A stretch of DNA of 64,000 nucleotides from Fibrobacter sp. UBA7003 (lineage in GTDB: Bacteria > Fibrobacterota > Fibrobacteria > Fibrobacterales > Fibrobacteraceae): positions 183,902-247,901 of the forward strand of contig DJXN01000010.1 in NCBI GenBank assembly GCA_002449765.1. Direction: 5' to 3'. Positions 37,973-46,538 of the stretch are shown here, piece after piece. Each line of letters begins with the position of its first letter. Within the stretch, counting starts at the first letter, position 1. The position numbers and the translations under genes were made by a program. The notes below the pieces were generated by a model that worked only from the letters and a program-made list of their open reading frames with translations, searched no databases and was not told the origin of the DNA.

Positions 37973-38886
37973 TTGGCGACCGCCTCCACGCAAACCTTCG
38001 CCGCCTCCTCGTCGGGGAGGCACTGCAGGAACCACACCGGGACATTCATCGCAAGCCCGTTCTCCGTCGCATGGAGGCCGTCCGCGACGCCACGGTCCCA
38101 GCGCGCCCCCGAAATGCTCGACACCAGCGCCGCGTACGCCTCGACGCCGCGCAACCGCCTGATCTTGTTGAAGGGGGCCTGTTCCAAAAGCACGATGCCA
38201 CCCAATTCCGCTTCCTCGTTCTTGTAGCAGGGAGTCTTCCCGCTCCACGGCGAACCGTAGACACGGACATTCCTGGCCCCGTCCGGCGTTTCAAGGATAC
38301 GCACCACGGGATTGTCGTCGTTCAACAGGACGGAACCCTCGTTATGCTTGAGCCAGAGGCGCGCGTGCGTACTCTTTCCCGTGCCGCTCTTGCCGAGGAA
38401 CATGTAGCCACGGCCGCCGTAAGTGACGACCGCAGAATGGAAAAGCGCCGTCCCGAGGCTCGCCGTGGCAAGCGCGTAGAGTACCATCAGGGAATTGTTC
38501 AACGCAAAGCGCGAGAGGTGCAGCACCGTCGGCTCGTCACCGCAAGCGCACAAGTAAAGCGTCGCCTTCCCGTAGCCGGGAGCGCACACAAGCACGCCCG
38601 CCCTTTTCCCGAACAGGCTGAAGTCGAACACGGACTCGCCCGCCGCCGTCCGGCCGCAGACGATGATATCGCCTTCCTCTTCCTGGCGCGTATCCTCGGC
38701 ATACTCCGGAATAGACATTCCAGAGGCCATCGACAATGTGAATATAAGAGAACATCCGTCATTCGGACTGCCGGCCGTGGTCTCCGCCACCTCGAACGGG
38801 GAGTAGTTCTGCATCAGCGCAAAGAGGGACTCCCCTGCCTCTACACGGAACAAGTGGCCCGCAACGCGGAAGAACTTCGAGACCAT
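37969..38886 (-). CDS. HPr-kinase-like P-loop protein
   Basis: This 305-residue protein resembles the HprK-type kinases found in RiPP clusters. The P-loop GKSGTGKSTHARLW is near residue 162, with LNDDNPVV (the Walker-B-like segment) about 25 residues on and YGSPWSGK after that. The N-terminal 130 residues form a beta-rich domain. In paeninodin-type lasso clusters the homologous kinase phosphorylates a Ser of the precursor, so peptide phosphorylation is the natural guess. Its ATG overlaps the nucleotidyltransferase stop (TGATG) and AAGGAG lies eight bases upstream. Confidence 0.82.
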   Translation of the reverse strand: MVSKFFRVAGHLFRVEAGESLFALMQNYSPFEVAETTAGSPNDGCSLIFTLSMASGMSIPEYAEDTRQEEEGDIIVCGRTAAGESVFDFSLFGKRAGVLVCAPGYGKATLYLCACGDEPTVLHLSRFALNNSLMVLYALATASLGTALFHSAVVTYGGRGYMFLGKSGTGKSTHARLWLKHNEGSVLLNDDNPVVRILETPDGARNVRVYGSPWSGKTPCYKNEEAELGGIVLLEQAPFNKIRRLRGVEAYAALVSSISGARWDRGVADGLHATENGLAMNVPVWFLQCLPDEEAAKVCVEAVAK

Positions 38887-40031
38887 CAGAAAAACTCCTT
38901 AATCGAGAGCTTGCGCAACTTTATACGCAGCGGAACCGTACGAAGGAAAAGCTTCCAGTAGCCGACCTCGGACCAGAAGGTCTCCGCCGCATCGAAGGGG
39001 AACATCCGGAGCGAATTCTTGCGGTTCACGAGCCAGCGCATGACGGTACCCCTGCTGCGCTTGCCCGCATAGCGCCCGAAGTTGCCGCCCTTCATGACAA
39101 CGTCCAGCATCCAGGCTCCGCGCCAGGGATCTGGCCTGCAGAGCATCTTCGAGCGGTCTAGCCCGAACGCTTGCCCCAAAAGCCACATCAACGCACCGGC
39201 CGTCCGGTAAAGCCCGAACTTGCGGAGTTTCACGGAAATTTCAGCACGGTCCGCCTCGGTCGCCTGCGACAGCAACACATAGTAGTCCATGATCTGCCGC
39301 ATCCCGATGCCGCCCGCGATAAAATGCCGCTGGATATGCGAAAGCTGCATCGCGAGCGCGAACTTCATCGACGGAACGTTGAACCCCTCGGGAACCGGTT
39401 CCGGATGGGCAATCTCATCATCCAAAAAGCGCATGAGGCGCGCCGTGCTGAACGGATTCCGGTTGCCCGACGAAGGCCTGTAGTGGACCTCGACCGATAT
39501 GCCGTCCGCAGTCCGCGGCAGGTGCAGGTGGTGGCTCGATGCAAAATTATTGACACGCGTGGCGACATCGTCGTCCTCGCCCGATTCGGGCAACAGTCCC
39601 ATGCGACGGAGCAGGGCATCGACGCTTTCGCGACCCCCCTCGACCCAGATGTCGATATCGCCACACTGGCGCATGAACGGGTCAGGATAGAGACGCGCGT
39701 TCGCAGGCCCCTTGAGGATGGCGCACTTGCGGCCCTCCGCCTCGAACAGCCGGGTGAGCCTTTCCGCCTCGCGATTGATGAGCTTGTTCTGCCCCCTGAC
39801 GGTCTCCGCCTCGCTCGCCCACTGGAATACGACGTCGAACGGCGGTTGTCTGTCCTTCGGCAACTTGCAGACACCACGATACACAACTCCCAACAGGGAC
39901 TGCTGTGTAGCCATGCGATAGAGGAGCGGCCACTCTTCGACAGACCCCACCTCAAAACAAGAAAAGCCCTCCCCGCTTACACCGAGTGCAAGTCGAAGAA
40001 GGGCAAAGAAATGCTCGTGGAGAGTATCCAC
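38886..40031 (-). CDS. Nucleotidyltransferase-fold protein of RiPP clusters
   Basis: This 381-residue protein belongs to the uncharacterised nucleotidyltransferase family (NTP_transf_5 type) that often accompanies PqqD-like and HprK-like genes. The core has LKGPANARLYPDP near 104-116 and RQCGDIDIWV near 121-130 with the two catalytic Asp residues, then VEVHYRPSS. In the pseudomycoidin lasso cluster a relative adds hexose units to the phosphorylated peptide. The start is a GTG at 40031, five bases after the stop of the 46-residue peptide gene. Its actual substrate here is unknown. Confidence 0.82.
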   Translation of the reverse strand: MDTLHEHFFALLRLALGVSGEGFSCFEVGSVEEWPLLYRMATQQSLLGVVYRGVCKLPKDRQPPFDVVFQWASEAETVRGQNKLINREAERLTRLFEAEGRKCAILKGPANARLYPDPFMRQCGDIDIWVEGGRESVDALLRRMGLLPESGEDDDVATRVNNFASSHHLHLPRTADGISVEVHYRPSSGNRNPFSTARLMRFLDDEIAHPEPVPEGFNVPSMKFALAMQLSHIQRHFIAGGIGMRQIMDYYVLLSQATEADRAEISVKLRKFGLYRTAGALMWLLGQAFGLDRSKMLCRPDPWRGAWMLDVVMKGGNFGRYAGKRSRGTVMRWLVNRKNSLRMFPFDAAETFWSEVGYWKLFLRTVPLRIKLRKLSIKEFF

Positions 40032-40035
40032 TAAA

Positions 40036-40176
40036 TTAAGCTAACGGATCCTGTTTGAACGGGGCAAAGCCCATTTCACCAGGATTTTCGGGATCAGGGC
40101 TACCACAAAGAATGAGATTGCCCTTGTTTTTCAGATCAACAGTTTCCATTTCCGGAGCGATGTATTCTTTTTTCAT
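40036..40176 (-). CDS. Putative RiPP precursor peptide A2 (46 residues)
   Basis: The frame is open from 40239, but GAGGA five bases before the ATG at 40176 marks the start. The peptide begins MKKEYIAPEMETVDL, then has LILCGSPDPENPGE and a hydrophobic, Pro-rich tail ending KQDPLA. It shares the K-Y-(I/V)-A-P-x-M-x-x-V start and the following L(L/I)x..SxDPE block with the small peptide just upstream. The N-terminal YxxP resembles the leader motif that lasso RRE proteins bind. It contains one Cys, one Ser and no double-Gly site. Core boundaries are unknown. Confidence 0.75.
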   Translation of the reverse strand: MKKEYIAPEMETVDLKNKGNLILCGSPDPENPGEMGFAPFKQDPLA

Positions 40177-40189
40177 GAGTTCCTCTTTT

Positions 40190-40312
40190 TTAAGGTCTAG
40201 GAACAATGATGACTTCAAACGTTTCAGGATCGCTATCACTCAGGAGCCTTGCCCGATGGGCAACAGCGACAACCTTCATTCGAGGCGCAACATATTTCCT
40301 TTTTTTATTCAT
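40190..40312 (-). CDS. Putative RiPP precursor peptide A1 (40 residues)
   Basis: This short gene is easy to miss. The ATG at 40312 has AAGG five bases upstream; an in-frame ATG at 40315 overlaps the stop of the large repeat protein. The peptide starts MNKKRKYVAPRMKVVAV, has RLLSDSDPETFE in the middle and ends VIIVPRP. The KYVAPRM and SDSDPE segments align with EYIAPEM and GSPDPE of the 46-residue peptide that starts 13 bases after its stop. The leader-like half is strongly basic, and the distal half is acidic then hydrophobic. Two Ser residues (25 and 27) could accept phosphate from the HprK-like enzyme; this is inference. Confidence 0.72.
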   Translation of the reverse strand: MNKKRKYVAPRMKVVAVAHRARLLSDSDPETFEVIIVPRP

Positions 40313-40314
40313 CA

Positions 40315-43300
40315 TTACCTTACGATTACTCGTTTACCGTTATAATAGTAAATTCCCTTGGTGGTTGGCTTGGCGTTGAGCTTGCGGCCCTTCATATCGA
40401 ACCAGCTGTCGATAAACTTGATTTCACCGGTTCTCGTGTCGAGGGTGCCGATGGCAGTCGTTTCACCCGTCTCGCGTTCGACAATCACGACATCCAGAGT
40501 GCCCGGGACAGAATCCTCGTCGATGGAAGCCCTGTCGAGTGACGTGCTGGATTTCTTCAGCGGGAAAGCAAGCCTGTTACCCTGCTGGGCGTTCATCTTG
40601 AGCAAGTAGGCGCGGAAAGGACGGATAAATGCGCCCGCCGCACTCTTTGCAAACTGACCCGCGGCAAGGTTGTTTATCGCATTGGCGGTATAGCCATAAA
40701 CTGAGCCTAGTTCCTCGTCCCCCTCGTTCCACTTCTTGTATTCGTACATCCCCTTGAACATCCACTTGGTGGCGGTCCCGCTTACCGGATTGTTCGTCTC
40801 GGTCGTATTCAGCAGAACCTTTTCGCCGTTCAGGTTGAACGAGATGTTTTGGGAGGTCGCACGGACAATGTAGGGCGTATTCGCGATAAGCTGGGTGTGG
40901 TTCTCGTCAGCAGCCGGGCAGAAGGACACCTGGTGCTTTTCGAGGTTGACATCCACGAATTCATAGAAAACAGCCCCAGAGATCATATTCCAGTCAACTG
41001 TAAAGGGCAGGACAATCGTCGAGAACTTCATATCCGATTCGGTCTCGTTCACCGGGAAAGTCCTGCTGAAGCTGATGGCATCTACACGAACATTTTGTTC
41101 GGCCGTGATAGCGTCAACCGAGCCCGAGGAAGCACCGTCAAGCACCGCCGTCAGCTTCCCGTTTTCGTCTTCGTAGACCTTGATGGCGCCGAAGTCGTTC
41201 ACGAGGAACGGATAGACTTTGTTCCACTTTGCGTAGAAGGTCGTATCGCCGGTAGAAGCAGCTTCAATCGATATAACCTTCTCTCCGGTATATTCAGCGT
41301 TGCCATACCAGCCATCAAATTCATAGCCATCCTTGGTCGGCTCAGGAAGGGCCACAACAGCTTCAGCAGTATATGTATTCGGAGTCAATTCAACAGGTTC
41401 GCCATCTATATTGTATGTAATCGTGTACGGAACCGGTTCCCATTTAGCGTAGAAGGTCGTATCGCCCGTAGAGCCCTTGACAATACCTGTCACGACATCG
41501 CCTTCGAAGTTTGCGTTAGTAAACCAGCCGCCGAAGGTGTAACCAGCACTGTCTGCAGGATTCCTTAATGTAATAGCATCATCAACAGTATACAAAGTAT
41601 CACAACGAGGTTTATCCGTTCCTACATAAGTGATCTTGTATATCTTGTTCAACTTGGCATACAATGTCGTATCACCAAAGGAACCTTTTTTGATTTGTTC
41701 AACTTTGGTTTTATAGTCCGTAGCAGAGAACCACCCCACCATCTTGTAACCATCAGGAGGCGTAAGATTTTTAAATTTCACGCTAAAGGTTGACGTTTCA
41801 ATAGTATATTCAGACTTATTTGCCGGATCATTAATGCATCCATCACACACATAGGTAATCGAGTAAACGATTGGGTCACTCCACGTCGGGAAAAGTTCCA
41901 AATCATGGTTTTCTGTGTATGACTCTCCTGATTCATAAACTTTTTCTCCACCATCAGTCGTAGTCCAACCTGTCTGGGTATAACCATTGCGACTAAAGCC
42001 TGCATTAATAAGTTTAAGATCGATTGCTTCGCCATGTTCTTTTTTGCTCGGCAGAACGGTTCCCTGTCCAACAGAACCTGCACGATACGTTATGGTATAG
42101 ATATTAGGAATCCATTTCGCATAAAGAGTTTTTGGACCGCTGGTAGTTCCCTGCGTAATCTGTGTTGCAGGGCTAGAGAAATTTTCATCATAGTACCATT
42201 TTTCAAAGGTATAACCTTCCCTCGTCGGGGCTGCAAACTCAAATGTGGGGGTTTCTATATTGTACGTCTCAGGATTCTCTGAATCATTTGTACCATCTTC
42301 CAACATATATGTGATGGTATAATCTACAGGAGTCCAATGAGCATACAGAATAATGCTTTTCGTAATAGGCGTAGTTTCAAACTCAAATAAAATGCTATCT
42401 TCTGTGAACCAGCCACCAAATTGATAGCCTATATCAGCCGAAGGATCTACAGTCTTTGTAATGGTCTCCCCCGCACCAACACGAACAAAATTTACCTTGG
42501 TTTTTCCATGCCCACCAGCGTTAAAGGTTACAGTATAGGTTTCCACACTGGTCCACACAGCATAAAGCGTTGTGTCTTTGGAAGCAAAAACGTCCAAATT
42601 ATTCAAATCGACAATTTCACTTTCTGTAGAGGGATTCGATTTGAAAGACCAACCAGTAAAAAACATCGTAACATCGCAACCGAAGGTGGAAGAAACCTTG
42701 CAGTAGGATTCCGGCAAATTTCCAATTCCCTCGACCGTAATCACATCGCCCTTTGCAACCTTTTTTTCTTTTTTCAGGGAACCATCATCGGGGAAACTTC
42801 CTCCATTAGCATCAAACGTAATTGTATATATAGGATTCCAGACTGCATAAACACGTGTCGGTTTCGTTGCAACACCAAGATCAGGAGCGGGTTCCGAAGC
42901 CCCTTTTGACAAAGACCAGCCTGCAAACGCAGCACCATCCTTCGTAGGCAAAGCAATTTCGTCTGCAGTTATAGTATTGCCATTAGACAACATCTTGTAA
43001 GTCTTCGAATTTTCAGGGAAAGTACCACCATCGGCGTCAAAAGTCACCTTAAATCCATCAGAACCATTCCACGATATATTCTGTCCGCCAACCGACCATG
43101 GTTCCTGCTTATCACATTCACCATTTGCATCAAGCGTTCCTTTGTTCAACATACAGATAACTTCTTCGTTATTGAGGTCGGGGACGGGAGATGCCTCTCC
43201 AGTGGTTTTACCGCCCTGTCCCTTAGGACCTACAACGCCTACTGGCTCCTCACCAAAAAGATCAACATCATAATAGACTTCATTCATATTCGCATTGGCA

Positions 43301-44103
43301 TTACTTTTGTATACTCGTCCCGCAACAGCACCTACGGCACCGCCATTGCCATTGCTTTCCAAAACATTGCCTGCATAGACACAAGAATCTATTTTAACCT
43401 CATTGTTTTTCACGAGGCCAACAATTCCACCAACAAAGGCACTATCGCCATCGGCAGTGATATTTACCATGCTGACGCTATTCGATATCCTGCTGCTATG
43501 GGCATTTCCAATCAATCCACCCACACCCTGGCCTTTTCCGCTAGTATAAATTTCTCCGGAAACAACGACTTTTTCAATAACACTCCCTCCCGGTGTTTTC
43601 CAACCGACAAGGCCACCAACGGATATTTCATTGCCACAACCATTAATATGACTATTCGTTGCATATATATCGACATTTTTCAAGTTAAAATCTTTGATTG
43701 TTCCACCACCATTTATTCCAAAGAAACCAAGATTTTGAGCCAAACAATTGTCGTTGTAAGCACTAAGCAGTTCATCACTCTTTATATAAACGTTGCTAAT
43801 AGAATGTCCCTGGCCAAGAAATTCACCCTTAAAGCCATTTCCGCCATGCCCTGCACCAATGGGGAGCCATAACTTGCCCTTCAAATTCAAATCCGCATTC
43901 AGCTTAATTTTATAAGTGGACTCTTTGTTCATTGTATTTAAAGCAATCCAGGCCAATTCTTGTTCATTGTTGATGATGTAATAGCCACCATCCTGACCTG
44001 GCTGAACCGCCACATCCGTCCATTTTTCGACAGCAAACCCCTGCCCCACAAGCATCAGGCAGGCCGTACAAACTAAAATTTTAAATTTATTTACAAAAGG
44101 CAT
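40315..44103 (-). CDS. Large secreted protein with GLUG-like and InlB-type beta repeats
   Basis: The 1262-residue protein starts at the ATG at 44103, because GGAGG lies five bases upstream and an earlier ATG is part of that ribosome site. After a signal peptide (to about residue 24) comes a GLUG/beta-helix-like region (about 55-270: GGLVG, GGLIGNA, GGIVG). From about 340 to 1010 there are roughly nine Listeria-Bacteroides (InlB B/Flg_new) repeats of about 70 residues with YTITFDANGG and LYAKW signatures. The last 30 residues (GRKLNAKPTTKGIYYYNGKR) look like a C-terminal sorting signal. Its stop TAA overlaps the first start codon of the precursor peptide gene, so it heads the peptide operon or is at least cotranscribed with it. 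Confidence 0.85.
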   Translation of the reverse strand: MPFVNKFKILVCTACLMLVGQGFAVEKWTDVAVQPGQDGGYYIINNEQELAWIALNTMNKESTYKIKLNADLNLKGKLWLPIGAGHGGNGFKGEFLGQGHSISNVYIKSDELLSAYNDNCLAQNLGFFGINGGGTIKDFNLKNVDIYATNSHINGCGNEISVGGLVGWKTPGGSVIEKVVVSGEIYTSGKGQGVGGLIGNAHSSRISNSVSMVNITADGDSAFVGGIVGLVKNNEVKIDSCVYAGNVLESNGNGGAVGAVAGRVYKSNANANMNEVYYDVDLFGEEPVGVVGPKGQGGKTTGEASPVPDLNNEEVICMLNKGTLDANGECDKQEPWSVGGQNISWNGSDGFKVTFDADGGTFPENSKTYKMLSNGNTITADEIALPTKDGAAFAGWSLSKGASEPAPDLGVATKPTRVYAVWNPIYTITFDANGGSFPDDGSLKKEKKVAKGDVITVEGIGNLPESYCKVSSTFGCDVTMFFTGWSFKSNPSTESEIVDLNNLDVFASKDTTLYAVWTSVETYTVTFNAGGHGKTKVNFVRVGAGETITKTVDPSADIGYQFGGWFTEDSILFEFETTPITKSIILYAHWTPVDYTITYMLEDGTNDSENPETYNIETPTFEFAAPTREGYTFEKWYYDENFSSPATQITQGTTSGPKTLYAKWIPNIYTITYRAGSVGQGTVLPSKKEHGEAIDLKLINAGFSRNGYTQTGWTTTDGGEKVYESGESYTENHDLELFPTWSDPIVYSITYVCDGCINDPANKSEYTIETSTFSVKFKNLTPPDGYKMVGWFSATDYKTKVEQIKKGSFGDTTLYAKLNKIYKITYVGTDKPRCDTLYTVDDAITLRNPADSAGYTFGGWFTNANFEGDVVTGIVKGSTGDTTFYAKWEPVPYTITYNIDGEPVELTPNTYTAEAVVALPEPTKDGYEFDGWYGNAEYTGEKVISIEAASTGDTTFYAKWNKVYPFLVNDFGAIKVYEDENGKLTAVLDGASSGSVDAITAEQNVRVDAISFSRTFPVNETESDMKFSTIVLPFTVDWNMISGAVFYEFVDVNLEKHQVSFCPAADENHTQLIANTPYIVRATSQNISFNLNGEKVLLNTTETNNPVSGTATKWMFKGMYEYKKWNEGDEELGSVYGYTANAINNLAAGQFAKSAAGAFIRPFRAYLLKMNAQQGNRLAFPLKKSSTSLDRASIDEDSVPGTLDVVIVERETGETTAIGTLDTRTGEIKFIDSWFDMKGRKLNAKPTTKGIYYYNGKRVIVR

Positions 44104-44315
44104 AAAAACCTCCATTTTTGCTCAAATTTAGCAAATATTTGTAAAGATATAATAATTTTAAGAAAAATAACAACATCAAAAAGAAGGCGTGTGAGAATCA
44201 TCACGCGCAAAAGCCTTTTTACGGTCCAATCCCTTGCCAGACATGTGATTTAGGTCAAATTCCCTACCTGCCCGGTCGGAATTCACATTCCCTCTTTTTT
44301 TGGGGGGCGGACCCG

Positions 44316-45077
44316 CTAGATTTCGTTGTCGATGTCGACAAACATGGCGGGAATCTTGAGCTCGTTTTCGATTTTCGCAGCCAGCGCCCGGACGCCGAAA
44401 ATCTCGGTGCGGTGGTGGCCCGCCGAAATCAGGTTGAAACCGAGTTCCTCGACGGCGATGGGCACGGCTTCCTTGATGTCGCCCGTGACAAAGGCGTCAC
44501 AGCCGAGCGAGATAGCCTCCTCGATGCCGCTAGCGCCCGAACCGCTGCAGATGGCTACCTTCCGGACCATCTCGCTGCCGTAAAGGAGGCTGTGCTGAAC
44601 CCCGTGCTCGAACACTCCGCACGCAAGGTCCACAAAGCCCTCGCGGGAAACAGGCTCGGCAAACTCCCCCACGACGCCCACGGTACGTTCGCCCTCGCGC
44701 ATAAACCCTTCGAGCTTCTCGAGGCCGAGCGCACGGGCTATAAGCACGTTGTTCCCGATTTCCATGTGGCCGTCGAGCGGCAGGTGGTAGCCGTAAAGCG
44801 AGATGCCGTTCTGCATCAGGCGGCGCATGCGCTCGCCGAACTTGCCCACGAGCACGCGGTTCTCGCCCTGCCAGAACCCGTTCGGGTGGTGGACAATAAT
44901 GCAGTCCGCATGTTCCTCGATTGCCGCATCGATAAGCCTGTCACGGAAGGATACTCCCGTCACGATTTTGGTCACCTTGTCGGACGCCTCCACGCAGAGG
45001 CCATCCACACAGTAGTCCTTGAACGCGTGCGGTTCAAGAAGGTCGTTCAGCCAGCCGGAAAAATCAGATATGTTCAT
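44316..45077 (-). CDS. Nif3-like dinuclear metal centre protein
   Basis: This 253-residue member of the NIF3/DUF34 family is known from structures as a toroidal hexamer with two metal ions per subunit. The metal ligands are in IIVHHP, YGYHLPLDGH and the C-terminal AGHHRTE. GTP cyclohydrolase I type 2 is a common but unproven label for the family. It is a single gene between the 44.1 kb promoter region and divergent metK. The ATG at 45077 lies directly before the DNA shared with metK. Confidence 0.88.
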   Translation of the reverse strand: MNISDFSGWLNDLLEPHAFKDYCVDGLCVEASDKVTKIVTGVSFRDRLIDAAIEEHADCIIVHHPNGFWQGENRVLVGKFGERMRRLMQNGISLYGYHLPLDGHMEIGNNVLIARALGLEKLEGFMREGERTVGVVGEFAEPVSREGFVDLACGVFEHGVQHSLLYGSEMVRKVAICSGSGASGIEEAISLGCDAFVTGDIKEAVPIAVEELGFNLISAGHHRTEIFGVRALAAKIENELKIPAMFVDIDNEI

Positions 45078-45138
45078 ACCCAGAAAATAGCAAAAAAGAG
45101 AAAAATGACCGAACCGAACCTCACCCGCCCGTCCGGAG

Positions 45139-45167
45139 TTGTCAAACCTTATGCGTTTTTGTACATT
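45139..45167 (+). promoter_or_regulatory. Sigma-70-type promoter of metK
   Basis: A -35 TTGTCA (45139-45144) and -10 TACATT (45162-45167) are 17 bases apart. The expected start of transcription is near 45174, leaving a leader of about 87 bases before metK. The leader has a small GCTT/AAGC hairpin at about 45210; no known SAM riboswitch was recognised. Confidence 0.5.
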
Positions 45168-45260
45168 TATGCATAGAAAACCAAAAAACGTTTTTTCAGC
45201 GCTTGGGGAAGCTCAAAAATGCGACTTTCTTTTCGGTGCTGTTAACAAAGGAGCCCAGCA

Positions 45261-46451
45261 ATGGCACACTATCTATTTACCTCTGAATCCGTGTCCAAGG
45301 GACACCCGGACAAGGTTGCCGACCAGATTTCCGATTCCATCCTCGACGCCTGCCTCGCACAGGACCCGAAGAGCCGCGTGGCCTGCGAAACGCTCGTGAA
45401 CACGGGCCTCGTCGTGATTTCCGGCGAAATCACCACCAAGGCGAACGTCGATTTCCAGGAAGTCGCCCGCAACACCATCAAGAATATCGGCTACGTGAAC
45501 CCCGACCTGCAGTTCGACTACAAGGGCTGCGCCGTGCTCGTCGCGATGGACAAGCAGTCCCCCGACATCGCGCAGGGCGTGGATGCCAAGGCCGCCGACG
45601 GCAAGAAGGATGACAAGCAGGGCGCCGGTGACCAGGGCATGATGTTCGGTTACGCCGTGAACGAGACGCCGGAACTGATGCCCCTCCCGATCAGCCTCGC
45701 CCACAAGCTCATGGAAAAGATCCAGGAACTCCGCGAACAGGGCAAGATCAAGTGGCTGCGCCCGGACGCCAAGTCGCAGGTGACTGTGGAATACGACGAG
45801 AACGACAAGCCCGTACGCGTGGACACCGTCGTGATTTCTACCCAGCACGATGAATTCGTGAACGGCAAGGAACTCAAGCACGCCGTGATCGAAAAGGAAA
45901 TCATCGAGAAGCTCATCAAGAAGGTCATCCCGGCCAAGCTCCTCGACAAGAAGACCCGCTACCTCGTGAACCCGACCGGCAAGTTCGTCGTGGGCGGCCC
46001 GCACGGCGACTGCGGCCTCACCGGACGCAAGATTATCGTGGACACCTACGGCGGCATGGGCCGCCATGGCGGTGGCGCATTCAGCGGCAAGGACCCCTCC
46101 AAGGTGGACCGCAGTGCAGCATACGCTGCCCGCTACGTAGCGAAGAACATTGTGGCTGCAGGCCTCGCCTACCGTTGCGAAGTCCAGCTCGCCTACGCCA
46201 TCGGTTACAGCAAGCCCGTGTCCGTGCTCGTGAACACCTTCGGTACCGGTAAGATTGGCGATCGCAAGATCGAAGAAATCGTCGCGAAGAACTTCGACCT
46301 TTCCCCGGCAGGCATCGAGAAGATGCTCGACCTGAGGAAGCCCGGCTACGTGGAGACCGCCGCGCTCGGCCATTTTGGCCGCACCGGCAAGCGCTTCACG
46401 TGGGAAAAGACGGACAAGGCCGCAGCACTCAAGAAGGCCGCGAAGATCTAA
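45261..46451 (+). CDS. metK: S-adenosylmethionine synthase
   Basis: MetK makes S-adenosylmethionine from methionine and ATP. The 396-residue protein has [21 protein letters not shown] at the start, [10 protein letters not shown] near residue 120, the P-loop-like [21 protein letters not shown] near 250 and [30 protein letters not shown] lies seven bases before the ATG. It ends at a strong bidirectional terminator. Confidence 0.98.
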   Translation: MAHYLFTSESVSKGHPDKVADQISDSILDACLAQDPKSRVACETLVNTGLVVISGEITTKANVDFQEVARNTIKNIGYVNPDLQFDYKGCAVLVAMDKQSPDIAQGVDAKAADGKKDDKQGAGDQGMMFGYAVNETPELMPLPISLAHKLMEKIQELREQGKIKWLRPDAKSQVTVEYDENDKPVRVDTVVISTQHDEFVNGKELKHAVIEKEIIEKLIKKVIPAKLLDKKTRYLVNPTGKFVVGGPHGDCGLTGRKIIVDTYGGMGRHGGGAFSGKDPSKVDRSAAYAARYVAKNIVAAGLAYRCEVQLAYAIGYSKPVSVLVNTFGTGKIGDRKIEEIVAKNFDLSPAGIEKMLDLRKPGYVETAALGHFGRTGKRFTWEKTDKAAALKKAAKI

Positions 46452-46480
46452 TCCTGCGAAGCCGCAGAAAACGACATACG

Positions 46481-46513
46481 AAAGAGCGCTCCCGAACCGG
46501 GAGCGCTCTTTTC
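46481..46513. terminator. Bidirectional terminator of metK and glyQS
   Basis: A perfect 14-base stem (46481-46494 with 46498-46511) encloses the loop AAC and is flanked by A and T runs on both sides. It separates convergent genes. Confidence 0.93.
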
Positions 46514-46538
46514 ATTTATCCGTTACGGACAAACGCTA

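Noticed and set aside
40036..40312. Reading the small peptides as true lasso precursors
   Set aside because: There is no Gly or Cys with an Asp/Glu seven to nine residues later after a Thr at -2, and no cyclase or B2 gene in the operon.
45168..45260. SAM riboswitch in the metK leader
   Set aside because: The 87-base leader has only one short hairpin, and I could not match the conserved core of SAM-I, SAM-II, SAM-III or SAM/SAH types.
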